64,000 nucleotides of DNA, from NCBI GenBank assembly GCA_026710565.1, contig JAPOQV010000006.1, positions 12,551 through 76,550 of the forward strand, given 5' to 3'. The position numbers and the translations under genes were made by a program. This DNA is from Spirochaetaceae bacterium. GTDB taxonomy: Bacteria > Spirochaetota > Spirochaetia > SZUA-6 > Bin103. The notes beneath the pieces are model-generated. The model was not told the DNA's origin and did no database searches. It was given only the letters and a program-made list of their open reading frames with translations. Numbering within the stretch: the first letter of the stretch is position 1; each line of letters opens with the position of its first letter. Positions 25,812-35,813 of this stretch are shown here, piece after piece.

Positions 25812-27650
25812 CTACTTGAAGTAGAACTGATCCAGATGCGCGGACATGATGCCCTTCAGCTTCACGCCCGTCTCCGGCATGTTGCCGATCTTGTTGCTGC
25901 GCAGCACCGGAATCGGAACCTCGGCGATGTGGGCGATCTGAAACAGCACGTCCTCGCCCATCATGACGTAGAAGTCCTTGACCAGCTCCACGAACCGCTG
26001 CGCGTCGAGCTCGGAGGTCAACTCCTGCTCCAGCTCCCAGATGTCCTGGTACTCCTGCGGCGGATCCACCAGGCCGTGCCCGCACATGTGCGAGAGCGGA
26101 CTGAACTGGCGGCCCAGGAAGGTGTGCGGCAGGTACGGCTCGAATGACGGGCCGACCCACATGATCGCCTCACCATCGCCGCCGCAGCGTGCGGCCCAAG
26201 CCGAGCCGGCAAGGACATCCATGGTGGCGTCGATGCCGATCTCGCGCCAGTAGCCGACGATCAGCTCGGAGGGAGGAATCGTGTCCGGCACGCCGGAGTG
26301 CACGTCCAGCACCATCGTCACGTCGCCGCCTTCCGGATACTCCAGCATGCCGTCGCCGTTGCTGTCCGTGAGCCCGAGCCCCTCAAGCAGGCTGCGCGCC
26401 CGCTCGGGATCGTACTCCGCGTACGTGTCCATCCGCGCGTCGTAGAAGACGGAGTTCGGCGAGACGACCGTGCCCGCGGTCGCACCCAGCCCGAAGAACA
26501 GGGTGTCGTTCATCTCGTCGCGGTTCAGAGCCAGCGACAGCGCCCGGCGGAAGTCGATCTCGCGGATGTACTTGGCCAGCTTCTCGTTCGTCGGCTCGAC
26601 GATGAGGTTGACCCAGCCCTGACGGGAGCCGCCCGTCCACATGTCGATGGTGTAGTCACCGCGTGACTGGCCTTCGCGCAGAACCTGCAGGTCGGAAAGC
26701 GCGATGAGTCCCTGCTGCGCGTCGACCTCGCCCTGCACCATGGCCAGGATCGCCGCCTCCTTGTTCGCCACCGAGCGCCGCTCGATGCGATCGATGTAGG
26801 GGAGCTGGTTTCCCGCCGTGTCGACCACGGGATAGTAGGGATTCCTCACCGCGACCAGCTTGGTGGCCGGGTCATAGCTCTCCAGCACCCACGGGCCGAG
26901 CCACGGCTGCTCGGGGTGCTCCTCACGGTTCATCCGGCGATGCAGGTCCTCGTAGCTTCGCTCGGAGTTCGCCTCCGGGTGGTAGTCCTCGAGCCAATGC
27001 TTGGCGTGCGTGCTCTCGGCCAGGATCCACATGTGCATGAGCGGATGCGGCACCGGCGACGTGAAGCGCACCGTCCGCTCGCTGATCGCCTCCACCTGGA
27101 CCACGTCCTCGCCGATCTGCGCGAACCACCGCGGGATCTGGTTCACCTCCGGATGTATGTGGACCATGTTGTAGACCCAGGCGATGTCCTCGGCGGTGAA
27201 CGGCTCGCCGTCCGACCAGCGCGCGTTCTCACGGATCGTCCCTTCGAACACCGTGAAATCGTCGTTGATCGTGAAGCTCTCGAAGTAGAACGGACTCAGC
27301 GTGTTCGCGCCCAGGTGCATGCCGTCGACGACCCACTGATGGACGTCGAACGGGATGTCGAAGGCGATGCCGCCGCCCTCCGTGTTGTAGCCGGCCAGGT
27401 TGAGCCAGCCGATGCTGGGCTTGCCCTGATCGACGCCGCGCAGCGTGCCGCCGTAGGTCCCGATCTCGTTCAGGACCTCGCGCACGAACGGGTTGTTCGA
27501 TACGCGCTCCTCCACCGGGGGCAGCTCTCCGTTGGCTACCATCTCCGCCAGCATCGGCGCTTCCTGATACTGGGCCACGCCGTGTGTGGCGGCAAGGAGC
27601 ATCAGCCCCGTTGCGAGCGTTGCGAGCGACCAGAGTCTTCGTGTCACCAC
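25812..27650 (-). CDS. Extracellular solute-binding protein family 5 (Opp/Dpp type), system 1
   Basis: A 612-residue secreted binding protein. A signal peptide (TRRLWSLATLATGLMLLAATHGVAQ) is cleaved after VAQ, giving a mature start QYQEAPMLAEMVANGELPPV. This beginning recurs in the system-2 binding protein at 32728 and is typical of family-5 proteins that bind oligosaccharides rather than peptides. Later family landmarks include the SDGEPFTAEDIAW block. There is no lipobox cysteine, so it is periplasmic. GTG 27650 is chosen for the AAGGAG seven bases upstream; a second GTG follows at 27647. It heads the long operon down to 15767. Confidence 0.9.
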   Translation of the reverse strand: MVTRRLWSLATLATGLMLLAATHGVAQYQEAPMLAEMVANGELPPVEERVSNNPFVREVLNEIGTYGGTLRGVDQGKPSIGWLNLAGYNTEGGGIAFDIPFDVHQWVVDGMHLGANTLSPFYFESFTINDDFTVFEGTIRENARWSDGEPFTAEDIAWVYNMVHIHPEVNQIPRWFAQIGEDVVQVEAISERTVRFTSPVPHPLMHMWILAESTHAKHWLEDYHPEANSERSYEDLHRRMNREEHPEQPWLGPWVLESYDPATKLVAVRNPYYPVVDTAGNQLPYIDRIERRSVANKEAAILAMVQGEVDAQQGLIALSDLQVLREGQSRGDYTIDMWTGGSRQGWVNLIVEPTNEKLAKYIREIDFRRALSLALNRDEMNDTLFFGLGATAGTVVSPNSVFYDARMDTYAEYDPERARSLLEGLGLTDSNGDGMLEYPEGGDVTMVLDVHSGVPDTIPPSELIVGYWREIGIDATMDVLAGSAWAARCGGDGEAIMWVGPSFEPYLPHTFLGRQFSPLSHMCGHGLVDPPQEYQDIWELEQELTSELDAQRFVELVKDFYVMMGEDVLFQIAHIAEVPIPVLRSNKIGNMPETGVKLKGIMSAHLDQFYFK

Positions 27651-27667
27651 CGTGTTTCTCCTTGGTG

Positions 27668-27696
27668 CGCGACCGCGGTTCCGCCCGGCGGTCGCG
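27668..27696 (-). promoter_or_regulatory. GC hairpin in the leader of the system-1 operon
   Basis: The arms CGCGACCG and CGGTCGCG form a perfect 8-bp stem around a 13-base loop, ending about 17 bases before the start codon. It could influence translation or mRNA stability of the binding-protein gene. A TTGACA lies further upstream on minus, but no -10 matches at normal spacing. Confidence 0.45.
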
Positions 27697-27785
27697 GCGA
27701 TCCTCAAGCGGCGCGCGAATCGCGCCGATAATGAATGGTTGCCTCCGCCGTCGAGCGTGTCAACCAGCGACACCGCGCGTGGACA

Positions 27786-28874
27786 CTAGAATCTGACCTC
27801 GCGGCCCTCCGCCTCGGTGTCGATCTCGGCGAGGAAGATGTCGGCGGGGCCGGTCATGCGCAACGACCTGTCGTCCAGCTCCGGCAGGAAGGCCGACCTG
27901 TTCGTGTCTGCCGGCACCACCCCGCCCAGGTAGGCATGCTGCGAGTAGTAGCTCATCGCCAGCGTGCGGGGTCCCGTGGCGATCAGGCCCGGATAGGCCG
28001 CGTCGCCCTCGCTTGCCAGTGCGAGCAACGGCTCCACCTTCCCCTTCTCCAGCACGAATATCGCGGTGTTGCCCGCCGGTGTCGGCTGAATCTTCCATGG
28101 CGTATCCGTGCTTCTCCTGCCGGCCACGTACAATATTCCCCGACATTCGCAGATCCTCGGACAGTGGATCCTCGTCTTCAGATCCACCCAGTCCCACTGT
28201 CGATAGGGTGGCTTGGACCAGTAGAAGATCGAGTCGTCCGGATCGCGGTTCGTCCGCGACACGCACCAGAGCTCACCGTCCGGGCGAAAGACGAAGTCCG
28301 TTTCGGAGATGGAGTTGCAGGGCTTGTGCGTCACCGTTCGCGGATCGAATCCTGGATCGGACGGGTCCACGACATCGTCCTCCGCGAGAGGGATGCGGCT
28401 CACCGTCTCCCAGCTCAGGCAGTCGGAGCTGGTCAGGAGCTCTCCGCCTTTCTCGGCCGAGTAGAAGGCGCCTCGATACTCCCTGATGCTCCACAGCCAA
28501 TAGTTCGACGTGTGGATCTGCACCGGGGTCGTCCAGCTTACGCCGTTTTCGCTCGAAGAAAGGCAGGTGTGCCCGACCTGCCGGAGCTCGCCATGCACGG
28601 CACTGAACCGGCAGGAAAAGAAATACACGGAGAGCCTGTCGTCGGTTGCCAGGAGCTTGGGATCACGATCGTCCAATCCTGAATCGATGATCGTGACGAG
28701 GTGCCACCGCTTCAGGTCGAGCGACCGCATGACGACGATCGTTCCCTCCGGAGAGGCGTGGGCGGCGTTGCGCGAGTACACCAGCCAGTAGCAATCCCGC
28801 CAGAAACAGAGATCGGTGCCCATGTTGTGCCAGCCGTCTCTGACTACCGTCCTCTGCCAGTCAATGTGAGGCAT
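27786..28874 (-). CDS. Sialidase-superfamily beta-propeller protein (short type)
   Basis: A 362-residue propeller. Start ATG 28874 has GGAGG six bases upstream. The N-terminal WQRTVVRDGWHNMGTDLCFW corresponds to WVRTVFSNGRHNLCVGNFVRW at the N-terminus of the 149-1105 protein, so these two are close paralogues. Asp-box relics are SLDLKRWH, SENGVSWTTP and SSDCLSWET. There is no signal peptide. It follows the TIM-barrel gene at 28895 by 20 bases on the same strand, mirroring the physical association of propeller and TIM-barrel genes in the other two cassettes. Exact substrate unknown. Confidence 0.82.
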   Translation of the reverse strand: MPHIDWQRTVVRDGWHNMGTDLCFWRDCYWLVYSRNAAHASPEGTIVVMRSLDLKRWHLVTIIDSGLDDRDPKLLATDDRLSVYFFSCRFSAVHGELRQVGHTCLSSSENGVSWTTPVQIHTSNYWLWSIREYRGAFYSAEKGGELLTSSDCLSWETVSRIPLAEDDVVDPSDPGFDPRTVTHKPCNSISETDFVFRPDGELWCVSRTNRDPDDSIFYWSKPPYRQWDWVDLKTRIHCPRICECRGILYVAGRRSTDTPWKIQPTPAGNTAIFVLEKGKVEPLLALASEGDAAYPGLIATGPRTLAMSYYSQHAYLGGVVPADTNRSAFLPELDDRSLRMTGPADIFLAEIDTEAEGREVRF

Positions 28875-28894
28875 GCGGCCCTCCGTCACAGCTC

Positions 28895-30532
28895 TTAGGT
28901 GATAGCGCGGGGAATGACATGGACCTCCACCTCCTCGACGACCGCGGCTTCTTCTGCCGCGGGGTCGCTGCGCTCGAGCCGCAGATCCAGGCTGTTCTCG
29001 CCGCGCACGGTCAGATCGGCGGTGAGCGGGAACCAGTAGGTCACGAAAGGGCGTGTGTCGGCGCGGCTCGCTTCAGCGTCGGGTCCCGGCGGCCCCTCGC
29101 TCGGCCGCAGGTCGATGCGCACCTCGTCGTCACGGCGCCGCAGTCCGCGATCGGGCACCGGGCGTCCGTTCAGGCTCACGGAAAGCGTGTCGGCAAGCGA
29201 AAGGTGGTGCGCGCGGAACAGCAGCATGGCCGCGGCCACGTCGTCCAGGTCCTCGTACAGCCGGAACCGGTATGCCGCTGCGCCGTCGGGGCGGCGCAGC
29301 ACCGCCCGCTGCGCCTTGACCTTGCCGCTCGCGGCGCGGTCCGGCCCGAAGCCGCGCAGTCCGCCCAAGGTAGGGTCGAACACGTAGTGGCGGCGGCCCC
29401 GCAGCGCCGCCTCCGGCGTGCGCACGTCATGCATGTCATGCAGCGCAAGGGGGTAGAACGGCGCGTGGGCGCCGGCGCCGCGGGAGGTCCAGTCGCCTTC
29501 GTCGCCGCCCGACCAGGTCATGACCAGGAAGTGGTTGTACAGGGAGATCCCGTCGGCGCCCTGGGCGTACATGCTGGTGGCCAGGGCGCGGCGCTGGTCC
29601 TGGGTGATCGGCTGCTGGCCCATGCGCCTGCGCGCCCGGTGGCTGGCCCAGTTCATCAGCGCCGGGTAGAGACGGCACGCCCCCCCTTCGGTCAGATCCC
29701 GCCACTCGGCGTAGGGGATGTTGGCCTCCGCGTACATGGTGTCCTGCGGCGCCACGTGGTCCACGAGCCCGTCACCGACCCAGGTGGGAAGGTCGAGCCC
29801 CATCACGTGGCACTCGTCGATGGTGGATGGCACGCGGCACCCCAACAGCAGCCGCTTCCCCGCTCCGCTGCGGTCGAGCAGCGCACGCACCTGCCGCACC
29901 AGCTCGGTCATCAGGTGCTCCCGCTCGGGGCCGCTGCCCGGCGGGAAGTAGCGGTTGTCGCGAAAGCAGAGCTCGACGCCGTCCACGGCGAACGTCTCCA
30001 GGAAGCGCGTGATCACGCTCAGCACGTAGGCGCGCACCTCCGCAAAGCTGAAGTCCAGCGGCTCGCTCAGGCGGTACGTCGGGCCCGGCGGGGCGTCCCG
30101 CAGCCGGAACTGCGGGTTGTCGACGATGAAGGCGGCGCCGGCGCCCACACCCTGCCGCACCGAGTCGGTGTGGTTGTCGTTCATCCGGAACCCGCCCATC
30201 ACCTCCATGTTGTGCGCCCGGCACTGGCTGAGCAGAACCGCGAACGGCTGCGTGCCCTGATCCAGGAGCGGCAGGAAGCGGCGGTGCTGCAGGCGCGCGT
30301 CGTAGTCGAAGCCGTCGCTGCGCCAGTAGGTGGTCCAGCCCTGCGTGTACACCTCCTGGATGAACAGGTCCGGGCCGGCCGCGGCGACGTCGTCGATCCA
30401 GTCGCGCAGGTGCGCCTCGGTGACCGGATCCGGAAGATAGCGGCTGGCGATCAGCGACGGATCGCTGACGTAGAGCAGCCGCCGCTCGCCGCGCGGCGCG
30501 GGCCGCCGTTGCGCGGACCTGTCCGCGGTCAC
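28895..30532 (-). CDS. TIM-barrel glycoside-hydrolase-like protein, copy 2 (intact)
   Basis: A 545-residue member of the three-copy family, and the best reference for it. Conserved blocks in order: LYVSDPSLIASRYLPDP, FIQEVYTQGWTTYW, FDYDARLQHRRFLPLL, GFRMNDNH, FAVDGVELCFRD, YFPPGSG, MYAEANIPYAEW, MYAQGADGISLYNHF, RRHYVFDP, and a C-terminal domain ending VVEEVEVHVIP. The start is GTG 30532, which overlaps the permease stop (TCGTGACC), so it is translationally coupled to OppC. No signal peptide. It corresponds end to end to copy 1 including the part after the amber codon there. Function inferred as glycosidase; catalytic acids not assigned. Confidence 0.82.
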   Translation of the reverse strand: MTADRSAQRRPAPRGERRLLYVSDPSLIASRYLPDPVTEAHLRDWIDDVAAAGPDLFIQEVYTQGWTTYWRSDGFDYDARLQHRRFLPLLDQGTQPFAVLLSQCRAHNMEVMGGFRMNDNHTDSVRQGVGAGAAFIVDNPQFRLRDAPPGPTYRLSEPLDFSFAEVRAYVLSVITRFLETFAVDGVELCFRDNRYFPPGSGPEREHLMTELVRQVRALLDRSGAGKRLLLGCRVPSTIDECHVMGLDLPTWVGDGLVDHVAPQDTMYAEANIPYAEWRDLTEGGACRLYPALMNWASHRARRRMGQQPITQDQRRALATSMYAQGADGISLYNHFLVMTWSGGDEGDWTSRGAGAHAPFYPLALHDMHDVRTPEAALRGRRHYVFDPTLGGLRGFGPDRAASGKVKAQRAVLRRPDGAAAYRFRLYEDLDDVAAAMLLFRAHHLSLADTLSVSLNGRPVPDRGLRRRDDEVRIDLRPSEGPPGPDAEASRADTRPFVTYWFPLTADLTVRGENSLDLRLERSDPAAEEAAVVEEVEVHVIPRAIT

Positions 30533-31647
30533 GAGTACCGATCCGCGGCGTCGCGCACGCCGTCGCCGAAGAAGTTGAACGCCAGCACGGTGACGACGAT
30601 GAAGATTCCCGGCAGGACGAGCCAGCGGTGCTGGATGAGCACCTCGATCTTCTGCGCGTCCTGCAGCAGCACCCCCCAGCTCGTCAGCGGCGGCGTGATG
30701 CCCACGCCCAGGAAGCTCAGCGCGCTCTCGCCCAGGATCACCCCGGGGATGGAGAGGCTGGAGACCACGATCAGGTGGCTCAGCGTGCCCGGCACCAGGT
30801 GTCGGAAGATGATGCGGCCCAGGCCGGCGCCCGACATCTGCGCGGCGGCCACGAAGTCCTCGCCGCGATATTGCAGCACCTTGCCGCGCACCACCCGCGC
30901 CAGCCCGCCCCAGTCGATGATCGACAGGATGACGACGATGAGCAGGTAGCGGTACCCGGAGGGCATGCTCAGCGGCATGGCGGCGGCCAGCGCCAGCCAC
31001 AGCGGCAGCGACGGCAGCGCGATCAGCACCTCGATGAAGCGTTGGATGTAGTGGTCCACGCGCCCGGCGAAATAGCCGGAGATCATGCCCATGACGGAGC
31101 CGATCAGGATGGTCAGGAAGGTGCCGACGAACGGCACCGACAGGCTCACCTGCGAGCCGCGCAGGACGCGCGAGTAGAGGTCGCGGCCCAGCGAATCGGT
31201 GCCCCAGAAATTCCAGCGCGCGCCTTCGCCGACGCTCATGAGCCGCACGCTGCCCGGGATGATCCACAGGATCCGGTACGGCTCGCCGCGCCGGAAGAAC
31301 AGGATCGGGAAGCGCTGCTCGCGATCCTCCGTGTAGGTGATCCTGAGCGTTTCGCGGTCGCGCGCCTTGAGCAGGTTGTAGACGTACGGGCGCGTGAGGC
31401 GGCCGCTGTCATGGTCGCGGAAGTAGATGCGCTGCGGCGGCGCGAACAGGTGCTTGGAGGACTGCTCGCTGTAGTTCATGGTGCTGAGGAACGGGGCCAG
31501 CACCGCCGTCACCAGCAGGATCGCGATCACGATGCCGGCAGTGCGCGCCAGCTTGTTCCTGCGGAACCGGCGCCAGATGAGCTGGCCGACGGTCCGTCCG
31601 GTGAGGTGCTGGGGAGCGTCCGCGACGACCGCGCTTTCAGTTGCCAT
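30529..31647 (-). CDS. Opp/Dpp-type ABC permease, OppC/DppC, system 2
   Basis: A 372-residue permease beginning MATESAVVADAP, with one helix near residues 40-60, then the large insertion (about 95 residues, FLSTMNYSEQSSKHL to GEGARWNFWG) and GTDSLGRDLYSRVL, followed by five helices. It ends VLAFNFFGDGVRDAADRYS. It is a close paralogue of the system-1 OppC with the same insertion. Its stop overlaps the next gene start. ATG 31647 overlaps nothing but lies three bases after the OppB stop. Confidence 0.92.
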   Translation of the reverse strand: MATESAVVADAPQHLTGRTVGQLIWRRFRRNKLARTAGIVIAILLVTAVLAPFLSTMNYSEQSSKHLFAPPQRIYFRDHDSGRLTRPYVYNLLKARDRETLRITYTEDREQRFPILFFRRGEPYRILWIIPGSVRLMSVGEGARWNFWGTDSLGRDLYSRVLRGSQVSLSVPFVGTFLTILIGSVMGMISGYFAGRVDHYIQRFIEVLIALPSLPLWLALAAAMPLSMPSGYRYLLIVVILSIIDWGGLARVVRGKVLQYRGEDFVAAAQMSGAGLGRIIFRHLVPGTLSHLIVVSSLSIPGVILGESALSFLGVGITPPLTSWGVLLQDAQKIEVLIQHRWLVLPGIFIVVTVLAFNFFGDGVRDAADRYS

Positions 31648-31650
31648 GCG

Positions 31651-32649
31651 TCACTCGTAGCGGATGCGCGGATCGAACCAGGCCAGGGCGATGTCCGCCA
31701 GCAGGTTGCCGATCAGCAGAAACACGGCCAGCACCATGAGGATGCTGCCCGACAGATAGATGTCCTCGCTGCGCAGCGCCGCGTACAGCAGCGGTCCGGC
31801 AGTGGGGATGTTCATTACGATGGAGACGATCGTCTCCCCCGAAATCAGGGTGGGCAGCCACAGTCCCAGGCCCGTGATCACCGGGTTGATGGCGATGCGC
31901 ACCGCGTGCTTGACCGTCACGGTACGCTCCGGCAGTCCCTTGGCGCGCAGCGCGGTGATGTAGGGCTCGCCGATCACGTCCAGCAGGTTGCCGCGCACGA
32001 CGCGAATGATGCCCGCGGTACCCGCGGTGCCGATCACGATCACGGCGATCCACACGTGCTTGAGAAAATCCACCAGCTTGGCCCAGCCCCACGGCGCGTT
32101 CTGGAGATGCGGCGAGAACAGGCCGCCGACCGGAAAGTCGAGCACGAGCAGCGCGAACACCATCAGGATCAGCGCCAGAAAGAAGTTGGGAATCGACAGT
32201 CCGATGAAGCCGGCGAAGGTGGCGATGTGATCGGAGATCTTGTTCTTGTGCAACGCCGAGTAGATGCCGATCGGCAGGCCCACGGCGTACACGAACAGCA
32301 ATGACAGCAGGGCGATCGCCATGCTGTACGGCACGCGCTTCCACAGCACCTCGTTGACCTCGGTGTCGTAGGCGAACGACTCGCCCATGTCGCCGCGCAG
32401 GAAGTTGGCGAACCAGGTGACGTACTTCACCAGGTAGGGCTGGTCGAGCTGATAGCGCAGGGTGAGCTCCTCCACCATCTGCTTGTACTGCTCGGTGGCG
32501 AAGGTGCCGCCCCGGTCCTGGTAGAATTCCAGCACGAAGCGCTCCGCCCAGTTGCTCGGCGGCAACTGGATGACCGCGAACACCAGGAAGGAGACGATCA
32601 GGAACGTCGGGATCATGCCGAGCAGGCGCCGCACGACGAACGTGGTCAC
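31651..32649 (-). CDS. Opp/Dpp-type ABC permease, OppB/DppB, system 2
   Basis: A 332-residue permease, MTTFVVRRLLGMIPTFL at the start, six helices, an EAA-like region with ALRAKGLPERTVTVKHAVRIAINP, and the ending ADIALAWFDPRIRYE. It starts at GTG 32649, 78 bases after the binding-protein stop; the gap includes a hairpin at 32673-32706. Together with OppC at 30529 it forms the membrane channel of the second importer. Confidence 0.92.
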   Translation of the reverse strand: MTTFVVRRLLGMIPTFLIVSFLVFAVIQLPPSNWAERFVLEFYQDRGGTFATEQYKQMVEELTLRYQLDQPYLVKYVTWFANFLRGDMGESFAYDTEVNEVLWKRVPYSMAIALLSLLFVYAVGLPIGIYSALHKNKISDHIATFAGFIGLSIPNFFLALILMVFALLVLDFPVGGLFSPHLQNAPWGWAKLVDFLKHVWIAVIVIGTAGTAGIIRVVRGNLLDVIGEPYITALRAKGLPERTVTVKHAVRIAINPVITGLGLWLPTLISGETIVSIVMNIPTAGPLLYAALRSEDIYLSGSILMVLAVFLLIGNLLADIALAWFDPRIRYE

Positions 32650-32672
32650 CGCTCTTCACTCTCCATGACAAG

Positions 32673-32706
32673 GAGAGCCGGTGGAACGGATGCTCCACCG
32701 ACTCTC
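32673..32706 (-). terminator. Hairpin between binding protein and OppB, system 2
   Basis: Arms GAGAG and CGGTGGA pair with TCCACCG and CTCTC around an 8-base loop, with one mismatch. No U-tract follows on minus, so this is more likely a processing or stability element than a full terminator. Its position equals that of the terminator-like hairpin in system 1. Confidence 0.45.
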
Positions 32707-32727
32707 ACGCTCAGCAACGCGCTGCGG

Positions 32728-34608
32728 CTATCCGCCGACGCGCGGGTAGCTGCAGTCCGAATGGGCAAACCACTGGTCGGTCTTGGCCGTCATCATGAAC
32801 TTCTGGAACACGCGCACGTCGGGCACGTTGCCCATGCACTTGTGCCGGATCACCTGCTGCGGCCGCTCGGTGACGAATGCCGGCCAGCTCAATGACTCCG
32901 TGGCGATGTGGTTGAAGAACGCCTTGGCCGCCGCCTGCTGCTCCTCGACCGTGGTCGCGGAGGCGTACGCCAGCTCCAGCTCGAACGCCTCGTCGTAGCT
33001 CTCGGGCTGCTCGATGGGATCGCCCCAGGAATAGCTGATGCGGTTGTGCCAGATGCCCAGGTAGTGGAACGGGGAATAGTCGGGCACGCCGGTACTGACC
33101 TGCAGCGCGATCTCCCCGGCGCGCATCTTGGAGGCGATGGTGGACCAGTCGGCGGCCACCAGCGTGGTGGAGACGCCGAGCTTCGTCCATTCGTCGATCA
33201 GCGCCTCGACGGTCTCCACGTTGAGCAGGCCGTTGGTCGCCCCCGGCACGAAGATGTGCACGTCGGAGCCGTCCTCGTACTCCAGCATGCCGTCGCCGTC
33301 GCTGTCCGTGATGCCGATCTCCGCGAACAGCTTCCACGCCGCCTCCCTGTCCGGTCCCAGGTAGGTGTCCTGAATCGGGTCGTAGAGGGCATGGTCGCGC
33401 GGGATGCCGGTCACCGACGGGACCGCCAGTCCGGCGAACAGCTTCTCGTTGATCTCCTCTCGGTCGATGCCGATCGACAGCGCCTGGCGGAACTGGTTGT
33501 GCAGCCCGGCGGCCTGGAAGTTCGGGTCCTGGGTGCCGGGTGCGGCGCCCTTGAGCTGCTGGCCGGTGGGATAGCGCCACGATATCTGCGAGGTCTGCCG
33601 CGAGCCCTTCCAGATCAGGGTGTCGTAATTGCCGCGGGACTCGTTGTCCTTCAGCACCGCGTGCTTGTTGAGGTCACCGCAGTCGGCGGCGCAGATGTCC
33701 ACCTCGCCCTGGATCACGGACAGGTAGCGCGCCTCGTTGTCCGTCACCCTGGCCACGCGCACGTAGTCGAAGTAGGGAAGCTGGTTGCCCTCTGCGTCCA
33801 CCACCGGATAGTAGGCGTTGCGCTCCCACAGCGTGCCCGTGCTCTCATCGGTCTCGACGGGGATCCAGGCCTGCAGCGACGGAATGTCCAGCGTGGTGTT
33901 GCGGGAGCGGGCCGCGCGGAAGTCCTCCCAGGTCTTGCCGTCGGCGAAGTCCGGGTGGTGCTGCTCCAGGTAGTGCACGGGCTGCGGGTACCCTTCGAAG
34001 GTCTCCCGGAGCTGGCCGGCCCAGGGGCCCGCCGGCGAGTGGAACCGCACCGTCAGGTCGTCCACCTTGGTGACCTCGAAGCGCTCGCCCTTGTAGCTGC
34101 TCTGCAGGTTGGTCATGCGCGCCGAGTAGCCGGGATTGGTGTACATGTTCTCGAACGGCCAGATGATGTCCTCGGCGGTCAACGGATGGCCGTCGGACCA
34201 CTTGGCGCCGTCACGGATCTTCACCTCCATGGTGGCGCCGTCATCGAGCCACGTGTAGTACTCGGCGTACTTGGGCTCGAATCCCGCGATCGGGCCGCCC
34301 ATGGCCACGTGCTCTTCCAGCGACATCGGTACCTGGAACAGGCCGGGCATCTCACCCTGCGTGAAGAAGGTGCCGTAGCCCCACTGGTGCTGCGAGACGA
34401 CGCGCATGGTGCCCGAGTACTCGCCGATCTCTTCCTCTACCTGGCGGACGAAGGGATTCGACGGCAGCCGCTCTTCCACCGGTGGCAGCTCACCGGCTTC
34501 GACTCGCGCGGCGAGCAAGGGCGACTCCTGGTATTGCGCGAACACGGTCGGTACCCCCAGCAGCAGCAGCGCCGCGATGATGGGGGCGAACACGATTCTT
34601 TGTGCCAT
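32728..34608 (-). CDS. Extracellular solute-binding protein family 5 (Opp/Dpp type), system 2
   Basis: A 626-residue secreted binding protein. The signal peptide ends FAQ at about residue 24, giving QYQESPLLAARVEAGELPPVEERL, nearly the same mature N-terminus as the system-1 protein. Typical blocks are the KWSDGHPLTAEDI segment and the WERNAYYPVVDAEGNQLPY-like turn. ATG 34608 has GAGAGG upstream. It heads the minus arm of the divergent locus and is read with OppB, OppC, TIM-barrel and propeller genes. No lipobox. The ligand is presumed to be an oligosaccharide. Confidence 0.9.
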   Translation of the reverse strand: MAQRIVFAPIIAALLLLGVPTVFAQYQESPLLAARVEAGELPPVEERLPSNPFVRQVEEEIGEYSGTMRVVSQHQWGYGTFFTQGEMPGLFQVPMSLEEHVAMGGPIAGFEPKYAEYYTWLDDGATMEVKIRDGAKWSDGHPLTAEDIIWPFENMYTNPGYSARMTNLQSSYKGERFEVTKVDDLTVRFHSPAGPWAGQLRETFEGYPQPVHYLEQHHPDFADGKTWEDFRAARSRNTTLDIPSLQAWIPVETDESTGTLWERNAYYPVVDAEGNQLPYFDYVRVARVTDNEARYLSVIQGEVDICAADCGDLNKHAVLKDNESRGNYDTLIWKGSRQTSQISWRYPTGQQLKGAAPGTQDPNFQAAGLHNQFRQALSIGIDREEINEKLFAGLAVPSVTGIPRDHALYDPIQDTYLGPDREAAWKLFAEIGITDSDGDGMLEYEDGSDVHIFVPGATNGLLNVETVEALIDEWTKLGVSTTLVAADWSTIASKMRAGEIALQVSTGVPDYSPFHYLGIWHNRISYSWGDPIEQPESYDEAFELELAYASATTVEEQQAAAKAFFNHIATESLSWPAFVTERPQQVIRHKCMGNVPDVRVFQKFMMTAKTDQWFAHSDCSYPRVGG

Positions 34609-34730
34609 CGTTACCTCTCCTCTCTCTTGTGGTAGGGTTTGACCCTTGAGTTGAGACCTTAAGGCGGTGTTGTGTCAAGCTCGGGCCCAGGGCGTTTGGA
34701 GCGATCAGGGCGTTCGGAGCGTTATGGACC
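34609..34730. promoter_or_regulatory. Shared divergent promoter region of importer system 2
   Basis: The 122-base gap lies between the binding-protein start (minus) and OppD start (plus). It holds a TTGACA on minus (in a TTGACACAACAC context) without a good -10. It also holds an 18-base tandem repeat at 34688-34723. Both arms of the importer are presumably controlled here. Confidence 0.55.
34688..34723 (+). repeat. 18-base tandem direct repeat upstream of OppD, system 2
   Basis: CAGGGCGTTTGGAGCGAT at 34688-34705 is followed at once by CAGGGCGTTCGGAGCGTT at 34706-34723, 16 of 18 identical. The second copy ends seven bases before the GTG. A pair of direct repeats next to a divergent start is a plausible binding site for a dimeric regulator encoded elsewhere. 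Confidence 0.65.
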
Positions 34731-35805
<1,075 letters not shown>

Positions 35806-35813
<8 letters not shown>

